Shown: piece after piece, positions 18,464-27,933 of the stretch
Layout of the letters: each line of letters starts with the position of its first letter
Position numbering within the stretch: position 1 is the stretch's first letter
Source of the DNA: Kaistia algarum
GTDB lineage: Bacteria > Pseudomonadota > Alphaproteobacteria > Rhizobiales > Kaistiaceae
NCBI RefSeq assembly: GCF_026343945.1
Contig: NZ_JAPKNJ010000004.1
Location: 248,001-312,000 of the forward strand
Reading direction: 5' to 3'
DNA: 64,000 bases
Notes under the pieces: generated by a model
Databases searched by the model: none
What the model was told of the DNA's origin: nothing
What the model saw: only the letters and a program-made list of their open reading frames with translations
Program-made: the position numbers and the translations under genes

Positions 18464-19338
18464 GAGTAGTTCTTGTTCACGGCATCAACAATCAAGGCCG
18501 GACGGCGGATGAAATCCGAGACGAGTGGTGGGGCGGTGTATTACGCGGCTGGCAAGCGCTTGGCTTGGAGGTAAAGGCCCAGCCCACTATCGACGTCGCG
18601 GTCTACGGTGATATTCTGGCAAACCAGATCACGGCCGACAACCAAAAGATGGGTGACGGTGCTGCGGCCTATACCGGGGTTGGCATAGATTTTCTGCGCA
18701 TCTACCAGGAAGCTGCTGGCGTCACCGACGACGAATTGGCCGCCGAGGCCGATAAGACCTTCGGGCCCCAAGAAGTTCAGCAGATGGGCCCTGCCAGGGC
18801 TGCACTCGTGCGCATGGCGAGTGCTCTTTCCAATATTCTGATTTCCAAGGGTAAGGGGATCGCCGCGCTCTTTCTGAAGCAGGCAACGACCTATATCGAT
18901 AACGAAGGCGTCAGGCGCAAAATCCACATGACGGTGAACAAGCAGATTTTTACCGACAAAGTGGACCCTACGATCGTCATATCCCACTCGTTGGGAACGG
19001 TTGTTGCCTATAACCTGCTCGTGGACCCAAGATACGGCAACACGAACCGCAATGTGCCTCTTTTCCTGACGCTCGGCTCGCCCCTGGCGATCGGTATTAT
19101 GGACAGGGTCACACCGCCTTTGGCCGCCTTTCCAAAGCCCCCCGTAGGCGCTTGGACCAATGGTCTTCGCGACGATGACTTCGTACCCCTCGACACTGAG
19201 ATCACGAAGAAGACCTTTGGCTTCGACAATGTCGTCAACATCCATACCACCATGGTCGATGGCGTCGATCCGCATTCGATCGGGCAGTACCTGGCTGACG
19301 AGAAGATTTCGAAACTGTTGTATTCTGCCTTGCACTAG
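18460..19338 (+). CDS. Lipase-like alpha/beta hydrolase paired with the caspase-like gene
   Basis: The 292-residue protein begins MRVVLVHGINNQGRTADE, the oxyanion HG motif of PGAP1/lipase-type alpha/beta hydrolases, and has the nucleophile elbow SHSLG at 175-179 (Ser177). A conserved-looking histidine sits in HTTMVDGVDPHS near the C-terminus. There is no signal peptide, so it acts in the cytoplasm, perhaps on membrane lipid, acyl chains or a small ester. Translational coupling with the caspase-like gene indicates a functional pair. In known conflict systems, hydrolases of this fold act as effectors or are activated by proteolysis; that role here is inference. Confidence 0.85.
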   Translation: MRVVLVHGINNQGRTADEIRDEWWGGVLRGWQALGLEVKAQPTIDVAVYGDILANQITADNQKMGDGAAAYTGVGIDFLRIYQEAAGVTDDELAAEADKTFGPQEVQQMGPARAALVRMASALSNILISKGKGIAALFLKQATTYIDNEGVRRKIHMTVNKQIFTDKVDPTIVISHSLGTVVAYNLLVDPRYGNTNRNVPLFLTLGSPLAIGIMDRVTPPLAAFPKPPVGAWTNGLRDDDFVPLDTEITKKTFGFDNVVNIHTTMVDGVDPHSIGQYLADEKISKLLYSALH

Positions 19339-19543
19339 GGCGCGCGGCTTCGCTGCACTCGCGTTTGTTGCCCTCGATTTTGGGCAAGCTCGACCGTGGG
19401 GTGTTTGGGTGCGTTGTTCGGAAAGGGCCAAGGGCGGATGTTCAATCCAAAAGTCGCGAACGACCACAATGAGGGCGCTAAGCGGTAGTCCGCAACGACG
19501 TGTGGGTTAATGCCGCTTTGGGCGAAAGCTCGTCACCGCCCCC

Positions 19544-20287
19544 TCACATCACATCCCCGCCATTCACATCCACCGTCGCGCCCACGAAATAACTCCCCTC
19601 GTCCGAGGCCAGCAGTACCGCCGCGCCCGTGATCTCGTCGACACGGCCAAACCGCCCGATGGGAAGTTTCTCGGCGACGCGCGCCTTTACCTCCGGCGGG
19701 ACATTGGCGCTCATCGCCGTTTCGATGATGCCGGGGGCGATGGCGTTGACCGTGATGCCGTCGCGGGCGAGTTCATGGGCGAGCGCCCTGGTGAAGCCGA
19801 TTAGGCCGGCCTTGGAGGCGACGTAATGGGTCAGTTCCGCCGCGCCTTTATGGGCCAATTGCGAGGCGGTGTTGAGGATGCGGCCCCAGCCTTGCGCCTT
19901 CATGGCGGGGACGACCTGGCGGGTGCAGAGGAACGCGCCGCGCAGATTGACGCCCATGACGCGGTCCCATTCGGCGATCGTCATATCCTCGAACGGCACA
20001 TCGCGCAGCACGCCGGCATTGTTGACCAGGATATCGGCCGCGCCGAAGGCCGCGCGCAGTTCGGCGAAAGCGGCCTCGACCGAGGCCTCGTCGGCGACGT
20101 CGCAGGAGAGCGCGATCGCCTCGCCGCCCGCCGCGATGATCTCGGCCGCGACGCGCTCGGCGGCAACGCCATCGCGGTCGAGGACGGCGACGCGGGCTCC
20201 CTCCGCGGCGAAGGCCATGGCGATGCCGCGGCCGATGCCGCTCGCCGCCCCGGTGATGGCGGCGCGGCGCCCTTGAAGTTTCGGCAT
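19544..20287 (-). CDS. Short-chain dehydrogenase/reductase
   Basis: The 247-residue classical SDR has TGAASGIGRG near the N-terminus, NNAG in DILVNNAGVL, a catalytic serine in NTASQLAHKG and YVASK (YxxxK). It ends with PIGRFGRVDEITGAAVLLASD, as in FabG-type enzymes. It is third in a minus-strand operon after bdhA and a patatin gene, with only 11 bases from the patatin stop. A 3-oxoacyl or beta-hydroxy acid substrate fits the context, but specificity cannot be read. GGACGCC precedes the ATG. Confidence 0.88.
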   Translation of the reverse strand: MPKLQGRRAAITGAASGIGRGIAMAFAAEGARVAVLDRDGVAAERVAAEIIAAGGEAIALSCDVADEASVEAAFAELRAAFGAADILVNNAGVLRDVPFEDMTIAEWDRVMGVNLRGAFLCTRQVVPAMKAQGWGRILNTASQLAHKGAAELTHYVASKAGLIGFTRALAHELARDGITVNAIAPGIIETAMSANVPPEVKARVAEKLPIGRFGRVDEITGAAVLLASDEGSYFVGATVDVNGGDVM

Positions 20288-20298
20288 GAGGCGTCCTT

Positions 20299-21363
20299 TC
20301 AGGAGAATTGCGAGCGCAGGTCGACGGTACCGCGGACGCCGACATCGGCGAAATGCGCGTTCAGCCAGTCGCGCGCAGCCTCGCGCCCGGCATCGCGCAA
20401 TTGCTCGAAGAAGGAGAGCGAGGTGTCGAACTTGCTGGAGGCCGAGAAGCGCTCCAGCGCCTGGCCGCCATCGATGCGGTGGACGCGGTTCTTGCGGTAG
20501 CGCTTCGAATCGAGCCTTCCCTCATCCAGCATGCGGTTGACGAAGTCGATGGCGCGGAATTCGCGTAAGAGCGAGGCGTTGAAGGTGATCTCGCTCATCC
20601 GCTCCAGGATCTCCTTGGTGCCCGTCGGCACCGCGTTGCGCTCGATCGGGTTGATCTGCACCAACAGGATGTCTTCCGCCTTCGTCTCGGTGAAGAAGGG
20701 GAAGAGCGCCGGATTGCCCATGAAACCGCCATCCCAATAGGGCTCGCCATCGACGATCACGGTCTGGAACAGATAGGGCAGGCAGGCGGACGCCATAACC
20801 GCGTCGGCCGTGACCTCGCCATCGGTGAAGACCTTGATCTTGCCGTTGCGGACATTCGTCGCCGAGATGAACAGCTTCGGCCGCGCCGCCTTGCGCACGC
20901 GCTCGAAATCGACCAGCCCCTCGACGAGATCGCGCAGCGGATTGATGTTGTGCGGATTGAAACCGTAAGGCGATCCCAGGTTCGACATCATGTCGAACCA
21001 TTGCGACGGGCGGAAGGTCGGCACGCTCCAGAACGACATCCAGCTCTGCACCAGATCGCGCGCGCCGCCGATCGTGCCGGCGCGGCTGACCCCCGTCCAG
21101 AACGCCTCCAGCCGCGCCCGCGCCTCGGCCGACCCGCCGCGACTGAGCCCATCGGCAAGCACGACGGCGTTGAGCGCGCCCGCGCTGGTGCCCGAGACCG
21201 CCTCGAAATCAAGCCGCCCGTCTTCCAGCAGATGGTCGATCACGCCCCAGGTGAAAGCGCCATGCGCGCCGCCGCCCTGCAGCGCGAGATTGACGATTCG
21301 GGGCTTGGAGGCCTTCGCCGGAGCCTTCGCCTTCGGTTCGGCGAAGAGGCGGGGCATCTTCAT
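20299..21363 (-). CDS. Patatin-like phospholipase
   Basis: The 354-residue protein has the patatin oxyanion loop GGGAHG at residues 30-35, the nucleophile motif GTSAG at 58-62 (Ser60), and the Asp of the dyad in YWDGGFMGNPALFP. Patatin-like enzymes hydrolyse acyl esters. It overlaps bdhA by ATGA. In Hyphomicrobiales this gene commonly follows the 3-hydroxybutyrate dehydrogenase gene, which links it to polyhydroxybutyrate or lipid turnover. There is no signal peptide. Confidence 0.92.
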   Translation of the reverse strand: MKMPRLFAEPKAKAPAKASKPRIVNLALQGGGAHGAFTWGVIDHLLEDGRLDFEAVSGTSAGALNAVVLADGLSRGGSAEARARLEAFWTGVSRAGTIGGARDLVQSWMSFWSVPTFRPSQWFDMMSNLGSPYGFNPHNINPLRDLVEGLVDFERVRKAARPKLFISATNVRNGKIKVFTDGEVTADAVMASACLPYLFQTVIVDGEPYWDGGFMGNPALFPFFTETKAEDILLVQINPIERNAVPTGTKEILERMSEITFNASLLREFRAIDFVNRMLDEGRLDSKRYRKNRVHRIDGGQALERFSASSKFDTSLSFFEQLRDAGREAARDWLNAHFADVGVRGTVDLRSQFS

Positions 21364-22157
21364 GCCGCCGTCCAGCCGCCATCGATCACCTGCAGCGCGC
21401 CCGTGATGTTCCTCGCCGCGTCGGTGGTGAGGAAAAGCGCGAGGCCGGCGATCTCCTCCGTCGTGACGAACTCCTTGGTCGGCTGGGCGGCGAGGAGAAC
21501 ATCCTTCTTGACCTGCTCTTCCGTCATGCCGCGCGCCTTCATCGTATCGGGGATCTGCTTCTCGACCAGCGGCGTCCAGACATAGCCCGGGCAGATCGCG
21601 TTCACGGTGATGCCGGCTTGAGCGACCTCCAGCGCCACCGTCTTGGTGAGGCCGGCAATGCCGTGCTTGGCCGCGACATAGGCGACCTTATAGGGCGAGG
21701 CGACGAGCGCATGCGCGGAAGCCGTCGAGATGATCCGGCCCCAGCCCTTCTTCTTCATCGCCGGCAGCGCCAGGCGGATGGCGTGGAACGCGGCCGAGAG
21801 GTTGAGCGCGAGGATCAAATTCCATTTGTCGACCGGGAACTCGTCGATCGGCGCCACATGCTGCACGCCGGCATTGTTGACCAGCACGTCGATCGCGCCG
21901 AACTCGGCCTCGACCGCCGATATCATCGCCGCGATATCGGTCTCCTTCGTCATGTCGGCGCCGAAATAGCGCGCTTCCACGCCGTTTTCGCTGGCGAGCT
22001 TGGCGCGGATCGCCTCGATCTGGCCGGCATCGCCGAAGCCGTTCAAGATCACGTTGGCGCCCGCGCCGGCCAGCGCGGTCGCGATGGCGAGGCCGATGCC
22101 CGAGGTGGAACCGGTGACCAGCGCGGTCTTGCCGGCGAGATGGCCGCTGTTCGACAT
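21360..22157 (-). CDS. bdhA: D-3-hydroxybutyrate dehydrogenase
   Basis: The 265-residue SDR shows TGSTSGIG at residues 15-22, NNAGVQHVAPIDEFP, a serine in STASAHALVASP, and YVAAK. The VQHVAPI..FP and C-terminal CPGYVWTPLVEKQIPD segments are characteristic of BdhA, which interconverts 3-hydroxybutyrate and acetoacetate with NAD. It leads the operon bdhA-patatin-SDR. The enzyme serves use of polyhydroxybutyrate stores. Confidence 0.93.
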   Translation of the reverse strand: MSNSGHLAGKTALVTGSTSGIGLAIATALAGAGANVILNGFGDAGQIEAIRAKLASENGVEARYFGADMTKETDIAAMISAVEAEFGAIDVLVNNAGVQHVAPIDEFPVDKWNLILALNLSAAFHAIRLALPAMKKKGWGRIISTASAHALVASPYKVAYVAAKHGIAGLTKTVALEVAQAGITVNAICPGYVWTPLVEKQIPDTMKARGMTEEQVKKDVLLAAQPTKEFVTTEEIAGLALFLTTDAARNITGALQVIDGGWTAA

Positions 22158-22337
22158 GGGAATTCGTCTCCGATGAACAAGGGTATGAGAAGCGGGGCGC
22201 TATCCCTATATATTGCAGCGCAAGAGGATCGGGAATGAGCAGCGCCCACACGCCGCAGGGTCCAACGCCCGCGCGATCCATGGTAGAAGGCGGCAGCAGG
22301 CGGCCGGCCCGCTGCCCCGCGGCGCGATAACCGGACG

Positions 22338-22883
22338 ATGAAGGCCATGGAACCTCGCATGGAACGGACACAGGACGAAGCGCATCACCACGGCGTCCTC
22401 GAGCATAGCGACCACGACCACGACCATTGCGCCGAGGGCGCGATCGCGCGGGCCGAGGCTGTCTCGGCGGCGGAGGGGCTGCGCTTCACCGACCAGCGCC
22501 GCAAGGTGCTCGCCGCGCTCGCCGAAAGCCATGTGCCCGCCAGCGCCTATGACGTGATCGACCGCCTGGCCGTTTCCGGTCCGCGCCCGGCGCCGATCAG
22601 CGTCTATCGCGCGCTCGAATTCCTCGTCGAGCACGGCTTCGCCCACCGCATCGAGAGCCGCAACGCCTATATCGCCTGCTCGCGCGGCGAGGCGCGGCAC
22701 GAGCGCGCCGGCATCGGCACGGCCACCGTCTTCCTGCTCTGCGAACAATGCGGCGCCGCCGCCGAAGCCTCCTCCGCCGCGCTCGCCGAAGCGCTTGGCG
22801 CCGTCACCACCGCCGCCGGCTTCGCCCCGCGCGCCCCCGTCATCGAAATCCGCGGCCTCTGCGCCCGCTGCCGGGCGGAATGA
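22338..22883 (+). CDS. zur: Fur-family regulator, Zur-type
   Basis: The protein is up to 181 residues. It has a His-rich N-terminus ([16 protein letters not shown]), a Fur-type winged helix ([28 protein letters not shown]), [17 protein letters not shown], and structural zinc cysteines in CEQCG and CARC. These features and its length fit the zinc-uptake regulator Zur. The His-rich leader could bind zinc. Starts at 22338, 22347 or 22359 are all possible; none has a strong Shine-Dalgarno. It is 37 bases upstream of ispG and may be co-transcribed. No znu genes are in the window. Confidence 0.85.
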   Translation: MKAMEPRMERTQDEAHHHGVLEHSDHDHDHCAEGAIARAEAVSAAEGLRFTDQRRKVLAALAESHVPASAYDVIDRLAVSGPRPAPISVYRALEFLVEHGFAHRIESRNAYIACSRGEARHERAGIGTATVFLLCEQCGAAAEASSAALAEALGAVTTAAGFAPRAPVIEIRGLCARCRAE

Positions 22884-22920
22884 TGCGCCGCTATCCCCGC
22901 CTCTTCCGCATGAGCGCCCC

Positions 22921-24177
22921 ATGAACGAGATGTCCTTGCCCCTCGCCGCCGAATTCCCCGCCGGCCCCCTGCCCCGCCGCCATGCCGTCGCGGTCAAGGT
23001 CGGCAAGGTGCGGGTCGGCGGCGACGCGCCGGTTGTCGTCCAGTCGATGACCAATACCGACACGGCCGATATCGAGTCCACGGTGAAGCAGGTGGCAGCG
23101 CTGGCGCTCGCAGGCTCGGAACTGGTGCGCATCACGGTCGACCGCGATGAGAGCGCCGCCGCCGTGCCGATCATCAAGGAGAAATTGCTGAAGCGCGGCC
23201 TCGACGTGCCGCTGATCGGCGATTTCCACTATATCGGCCACAAGCTGCTGACCGATCACCCGGACTGCGCGCAGGCGCTCGACAAATACCGCATCAATCC
23301 CGGCAATGTCGGCTTCGGCGAGAAGCGCGACCGCCAGTTCGCGACGCTGATCGAACTCGCCATCCGCTACGACAAGCCGGTGCGCATCGGCGTCAACTGG
23401 GGCTCGCTCGATCAGGATTTGCTGACCCGGCTGATGGACGCCAACGCGACAAACGCCGCGCCGCTCACCGCCAATGCCGTTATGCGCGAGGCGATCTGCC
23501 AGTCGGCCCTCCTCTCCGCCGCGCTCGCCGAGAAGATCGGCCTCGCCCGCGAGAAGATCATCCTCTCGGCCAAGGTTTCCGGCGTGCAGGATCTGATCGC
23601 CGTCTATCGCGACCTCTCGCGCCGCTCCAACCACGCGCTGCATCTCGGCCTCACCGAGGCGGGCATGGGCTCGAAGGGCATCGTCGCCTCTTCCGCCGCC
23701 ATGGGCATCCTGCTGCAGGAGGGCATCGGCGACACGATCCGCGTCTCGCTGACGCCCGAGCCGAATGGCGACCGCACGCGCGAGGTCCAGGTGGCGCAGG
23801 AACTGCTGCAGACCATGGGCTTCCGCGCCTTTCTCCCCGTCGTCGCCGCCTGCCCCGGCTGCGGCCGCACCACCTCGACCGTGTTCCAGGAACTGGCCAA
23901 GACGATCGAAAGCGACCTCCGCGACGCCATGCCCGTCTGGCGCGAACGCTACCCCGGCGTCGAAGCGCTGAAAGTCGCGGTCATGGGCTGCATCGTCAAC
24001 GGCCCGGGAGAGTCGAAGCACGCCGATATCGGCATCTCGCTGCCGGGAACGGGCGAGACGCCGTCAGCGCCGGTGTTCATCGATGGCAAGAAGGCAGTGA
24101 CGCTGAAGGGTGCGGGGATCGCGGAGGAGTTCCGGCGGTTGGTCGGGGAGTATGTGGAGAGGCGGTGGGGGGCGTAG
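22921..24177 (+). CDS. ispG: 4-hydroxy-3-methylbut-2-enyl diphosphate synthase
   Basis: The 418-residue enzyme carries out the penultimate step of the MEP isoprenoid pathway using a 4Fe-4S cluster. Typical segments are [43 protein letters not shown] and the cluster cysteines in [10 protein letters not shown] and [10 protein letters not shown]. Length is normal. The ATG at 22921 was chosen because upstream in-frame residues do not resemble the family. Confidence 0.96.
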   Translation: MNEMSLPLAAEFPAGPLPRRHAVAVKVGKVRVGGDAPVVVQSMTNTDTADIESTVKQVAALALAGSELVRITVDRDESAAAVPIIKEKLLKRGLDVPLIGDFHYIGHKLLTDHPDCAQALDKYRINPGNVGFGEKRDRQFATLIELAIRYDKPVRIGVNWGSLDQDLLTRLMDANATNAAPLTANAVMREAICQSALLSAALAEKIGLAREKIILSAKVSGVQDLIAVYRDLSRRSNHALHLGLTEAGMGSKGIVASSAAMGILLQEGIGDTIRVSLTPEPNGDRTREVQVAQELLQTMGFRAFLPVVAACPGCGRTTSTVFQELAKTIESDLRDAMPVWRERYPGVEALKVAVMGCIVNGPGESKHADIGISLPGTGETPSAPVFIDGKKAVTLKGAGIAEEFRRLVGEYVERRWGA

Positions 24178-24189
24178 GAGAGGAGGGGG

Positions 24190-25014
24190 CTAAGGATCAT
24201 TTCTGGCTTCGACTTCTGTCGCCCCATGGCTCTCGAAGGCGGCAGTCAAGTTTTTCCTATGGTCCTCCAACTTAGGAGCGAAGCCCGTTTGGAATCGTTC
24301 CTCGAAGGCAAAGGCGGCAGACAAAATCAGCTCAGATGCCGTAAGAACTAGATTTGAAATCTCCTGCAGTTGGGGGGCGTACCTAAGCTCTTTTATTTGA
24401 CCATTTTCGTCAATTTCTACATATTCTTCCAACTCTCTAATTTGGGTGTGCACTGCTTTGCTCAGAAGTGAATACACGCCAACATACCATTCATGCATGC
24501 CGGCAAGACGACTGAGCTCCTCGATATGGAATTTCTTTGGATTCAATCGCTTTATATCGTTTTTGAGTCGCTCAAACGCCTCATCAGTTATCGCATTTTG
24601 GGCATCTCGTAGAAAATCATAGCTGTTGTTTCTTATTTTGTTGGCTATCTCGCGTCGGTATAGCATGTCTTCCAAGATAAATTTCTTATATAGATCCGCA
24701 ACTCCAACGATTGCGCGTAGCCGAAACGTTGTCTCCATCAGCGCGCGAACAGTAACACGTGCTGATGGCACAACTCCATTCTCGAGTAAGATGACGACGC
24801 CTTGGTAGTGCTCTAAAGCCCTGAGAAATAGAGTCACAAGTATGATTGCCTCGTCGTCACGATTCCGGACATCGGCCTTGAAGAGCATATCATGAAGATC
24901 TCGATTTATGCGCCGAGCCAACCCCAACGGAACATGATATATTTCCGCGATTGGCTGTTTCAATACAGGATTGGTAGTCGCTAGGAATCCATCGCTATCG
25001 AATTCTTTGGGCAT
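24190..25014 (-). CDS. DUF5677-like hypothetical protein, low GC
   Basis: The 274-residue, mostly helical protein contains FLRALEHYQGVVILLENGVVPSARVTVRALMET in outline, which resembles DUF5677 proteins. It has no signal peptide or membrane segment. The gene is clearly AT-richer than ispG beside it, and it converges on ispG with a 12-base gap. DUF5677 genes are often found in variable regions, and their helical fold has been compared with HEPN-like proteins. The function here is unknown; recent transfer is the best explanation of its composition. Confidence 0.7.
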   Translation of the reverse strand: MPKEFDSDGFLATTNPVLKQPIAEIYHVPLGLARRINRDLHDMLFKADVRNRDDEAIILVTLFLRALEHYQGVVILLENGVVPSARVTVRALMETTFRLRAIVGVADLYKKFILEDMLYRREIANKIRNNSYDFLRDAQNAITDEAFERLKNDIKRLNPKKFHIEELSRLAGMHEWYVGVYSLLSKAVHTQIRELEEYVEIDENGQIKELRYAPQLQEISNLVLTASELILSAAFAFEERFQTGFAPKLEDHRKNLTAAFESHGATEVEARNDP

Positions 25015-25239
25015 ATGATCCCACTCCCGTCTTGACCGGATTTTGAGGGCGAATGTCTACTCCACGGGATATACCCTGCAAATGGGAATACTAAACGCCA
25101 ACTCGTACAAGATCTTTTTACCTCAGAAATAACATGGAAAGTGCGCTAAGCGCGTCATGGTCGCATTTGTTGCGGCCATTCACGTCTTGCTTTGCAGCGC
25201 CGAGGCGGGCGAAGCACAGCAAGCAATTCGTGGAAGGTG

Positions 25240-25845
25240 GTACGAGACGTTGGGCGAGCCAAAGCCCCCTACTGCGGCATCCTGAGACACAAGGCGCTAA
25301 GCGGGTCCCCTCCCCCTTGCGGGGAGGGCTAGGGAGGGGGTACCGGCTCCGTCCGTCCGGAACGTCACAACCCCAGTCGGCACAACGACCAGCGATTTTG
25401 CGGTACCCCCTCCCCGACCCTCCCCACAAGGGGGAGGGAGAAGAAGGACCGCAGCCTTGGCCGTCCCCTCTCCCGTGAAGCGGGGGAGGGAAAGGGAGGG
25501 GGTTTCCGCCGTGATGTTTCAGGAAATGGCTGCAAACCCGTGCCGGCCAATCCCCGAGGGCACGACGGTTGGCCCCCTCCCCGGCCCTCCCCCGCAGGCG
25601 GGAGAGGGAGAAGAAGGGCGTTGTCTCGCGGAGCAACAAGGGCGGCAGAGATTGGCGTCGTGCCGACCTCCCTTTGAGCCCTCCCCTTGCGGGAGGGCCG
25701 AAAGTGCAAGGCACTTTCGGGGAGGGGCTAGCTTCGGCAAAGCCGAAGCGTGCTTTTCTTCTGGGCGGAGCGACCCCTCCCCAAAACCGCTGCGCGGTTT
25801 TGGCCCTCCCTCAAGGGGCGGGTACGGGGAGCCTGAGCTGCGCGA
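25240..25845. repeat. Cluster of GC-rich palindromic repeats in an 835-base gene-free gap
   Basis: Between 25015 and 25849 no credible gene is present. From about 25240 there are at least six inverted, C/G-run elements. One pair (about 25310-25345 and 25400-25435) can form a long imperfect stem with GGTACCCCCTCCCC against its complement. Others lie near 25465-25505, 25570-25615, 25678-25730 and 25775-25835, including AAAACCGCTGCGCGGTTTT near 25793-25811. Open frames here are products of the repeats. It marks the right edge of the AT-rich DUF5677 insertion. Confidence 0.7.
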
Positions 25846-25849
25846 CGCG

Positions 25850-26554
25850 CTAGCTCGGCAGCATCACCACCTTCGTGCCGACCGGCGTCTTGTCATAGAG
25901 GTCGATCATGTCCTGGCTGAGGAGGCCGGTGCAGCCGCTGGTCACGCCCTTGCCGATCGAGTCCGGGTGGCTCGTCGCGTAGATGGTGTAGAGCGTGTAG
26001 ACGTTGTCCTGGTAGAGATAGAGCGTGCGGGCGCCGAGCGGGTTGTCGAGGCCGCCGGGCATGCCGGCGGCGTATTTGGCCGCCTCGGGCTGGCGCGCGA
26101 TCATCTCCTTGGGCGGCGTCCAGGTCGCCCATTCGCCCTTGCGGCCGACATAGACGTCGCCGTTCCAGCGGAAGCCGTCGCGGCCGACATTGGCGCCATA
26201 GCGGGTCGCCATGCCATTGCCCTCGATCCGGTAGACATAGTGGTTCTTGGGATCGATGATGATCGTTCCAGCCGCTTCCTTGGTCTCGTATTTCACCGTC
26301 CGACGATAATATTTCGCATCGAGCTTGGCGAGATTGACGGCGGGAATCGGGAACTTCGGGTCCGCCACGGGTCCGTAGACCTTCTGCGCCTCGGCATAGC
26401 TCATGCCACCGACGCAGCCGGCGAGGCTGAGCGCACCAAGGCTCGCGCCGGCGCCGATCAGGAAGGCGCGGCGGCTCGGAACTCCGGCCCGGCGGGAGCC
26501 GGGAGCGAGCGGGTCCATCGTGCCGGCATCGGCTTTCCGACCGTTCGTGATCAT
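25850..26554 (-). CDS. Exported L,D-transpeptidase (YkuD/ErfK family)
   Basis: The 234-residue protein has a twin-arginine-like and lipobox-like N-terminus (SRRAFLIGAGASLGALSLAGC). The catalytic domain carries DPKNHYVYRIEGNG and ends with the active-site region SHPDSIGKGVTSGCTGLLSQD, with the nucleophilic cysteine in SGC. Such enzymes make 3-3 cross-links in peptidoglycan or attach proteins to it. The start is uncertain; ATGs at 26554 and slightly downstream are possible. It is a single-gene unit. Confidence 0.9.
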   Translation of the reverse strand: MITNGRKADAGTMDPLAPGSRRAGVPSRRAFLIGAGASLGALSLAGCVGGMSYAEAQKVYGPVADPKFPIPAVNLAKLDAKYYRRTVKYETKEAAGTIIIDPKNHYVYRIEGNGMATRYGANVGRDGFRWNGDVYVGRKGEWATWTPPKEMIARQPEAAKYAAGMPGGLDNPLGARTLYLYQDNVYTLYTIYATSHPDSIGKGVTSGCTGLLSQDMIDLYDKTPVGTKVVMLPS

Positions 26555-26939
26555 GGTGGCGGACTTTCCTCAAGGCTGCGGATCGACAACGAGATATTAC
26601 TGCATATGACCGCAAGGCGCATTTAAGGCAGCAGATAGCCGGCAGAGGGCCCGAATGGCAAGCGCCCGCCCCATCCGCCCGCGCCGGACACAGCGGCATA
26701 TTGCAACGCGGCATGATCGGTGCGGCGCATTTGTCACGAGGGCCCTCCATGTCAGCCGGCCTGCCGAAGCGCGTTGCGCGGTCTTCCGCTGGACTCATAC
26801 TTGGCCATGGCTGCCACGCAGCCGTTGATTCGAACGCGCCAGACAAGCGCGCCGGGATCGGCACCTTCAGCCCCACGGGGGCTTTGGTGCCAACCGGCGG
26901 AGCCAAAAGCGGCATTTTCGCCGGAAATGGGGGGACTCC
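26555..26939. other. Intergenic region between divergent transpeptidase and outer-membrane barrel genes
   Basis: These 385 bases separate divergently transcribed genes and must hold both promoters. I see no RNA gene, no clear inverted-repeat operator and no credible coding frame. A GGGGG-rich ribosome binding segment lies just before 26940. Confidence 0.4.
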
Positions 26940-27854
26940 ATGAAATCGATATCGAGCCCGGCGCTCGCCGGATGGTTTGCCATCGGCGTGCTCGCCAGCG
27001 CGCAAGCGCAGGCGGCGGACATATCGCCGGTCACCGCGCCCGTCGGACCGGTCGTGGCCCCGGCCTCGCTGGTGCCGGACCATGCCTTCTTCGGCGGCCT
27101 CGGCCTCGGCGTCGGCTATTCCGATTTCTCCGACCAGAGCCTCTATGCGCAGGGCGTCTCGGTCATCTCGCAGGGCGGCGTTCCCTATGCCTATGGCTCG
27201 GCCGGCGGGACGACCTATCCCAGCTCCGGCTCGGACACCACGCTGACGCCCATGGCGCAGCTGGGCTATTTCCAGAAGTTCACGGGTACGGATTGGCTCT
27301 GGGGCGGCAAGCTCGCCTATAGCTATCTCGGCGCCGTCTCGACGGCCGATAATGTCGCCGTGCCGCAGGCCGGCTCCTTCACCGGCCCGAGCCCGGCCTC
27401 CTTCACCGGCAATGTCGTCGTCCGCTCCTATGAGACGAAAATCAACCAGCAGATCGCGCTGACCCCCTTCATCGGCCGGTCCTTCGGCTGGGGCTTCCTC
27501 TATGCCGGCGCCGGCCCGTCGATCTCGCAGACCGAGACCAACATGAACGGCGTCTACGGCTTCGCCGACATTAACGGCTCGCATTACGATATCACCGGCC
27601 CGGCAGCGAATTATTCGAGTTCCGACTGGGTTCTCGGCGGGACGCTGACGGTCGGCGGTACCTATTTCATCAATCGCGACTGGTTCCTCGACGCGAGCTA
27701 TGCCGTCAATTTCACGCAGAAGAGCGAGGGCGACTTCTCCAGCCCGTTCTCGACTTCGGCGGCCGGCTTCGACGACGCCGGCATATTGAGCGGCAATTTC
27801 TCGGGCGGCGTCACGACGCAGACCGTGACGATCTCGATCAACCGCTCGCTCTGA
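26940..27854 (+). CDS. Outer-membrane beta-barrel protein
   Basis: The 304-residue protein has a signal peptide (MKSISSPALAGWFAIGVLASAQAQA) and then alternating hydrophobic/polar strands with many Gly, Ser and aromatic residues. Examples are FFGGLGLGVGYSDFS, WGGKLAYSYLGAV and FLDASYAVNFTQKS. It ends in a strand, TVTISINRSL, although a terminal aromatic is absent. It looks like an OmpW/Omp25-type porin-like barrel. The ligand or pore specificity is unknown. Confidence 0.8.
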   Translation: MKSISSPALAGWFAIGVLASAQAQAADISPVTAPVGPVVAPASLVPDHAFFGGLGLGVGYSDFSDQSLYAQGVSVISQGGVPYAYGSAGGTTYPSSGSDTTLTPMAQLGYFQKFTGTDWLWGGKLAYSYLGAVSTADNVAVPQAGSFTGPSPASFTGNVVVRSYETKINQQIALTPFIGRSFGWGFLYAGAGPSISQTETNMNGVYGFADINGSHYDITGPAANYSSSDWVLGGTLTVGGTYFINRDWFLDASYAVNFTQKSEGDFSSPFSTSAAGFDDAGILSGNFSGGVTTQTVTISINRSL

Positions 27855-27933
27855 AACGCGGCTCTTCTCCAGACTGCGACTTGCGCACCGGCGGCGGAGC
27901 GATTACCGCCTGTGCCGGGGCGAAGGAGCGGCG

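Noticed and set aside
25300..25840. Possible CRISPR array
   Set aside because: The repeats are of varying length and sequence, are inverted rather than direct, and have no regular spacers or cas genes.
25118..25850. Several open frames in the repeat block after the DUF5677 gene
   Set aside because: They translate palindromic GC repeats, with no ribosome binding site or domain.
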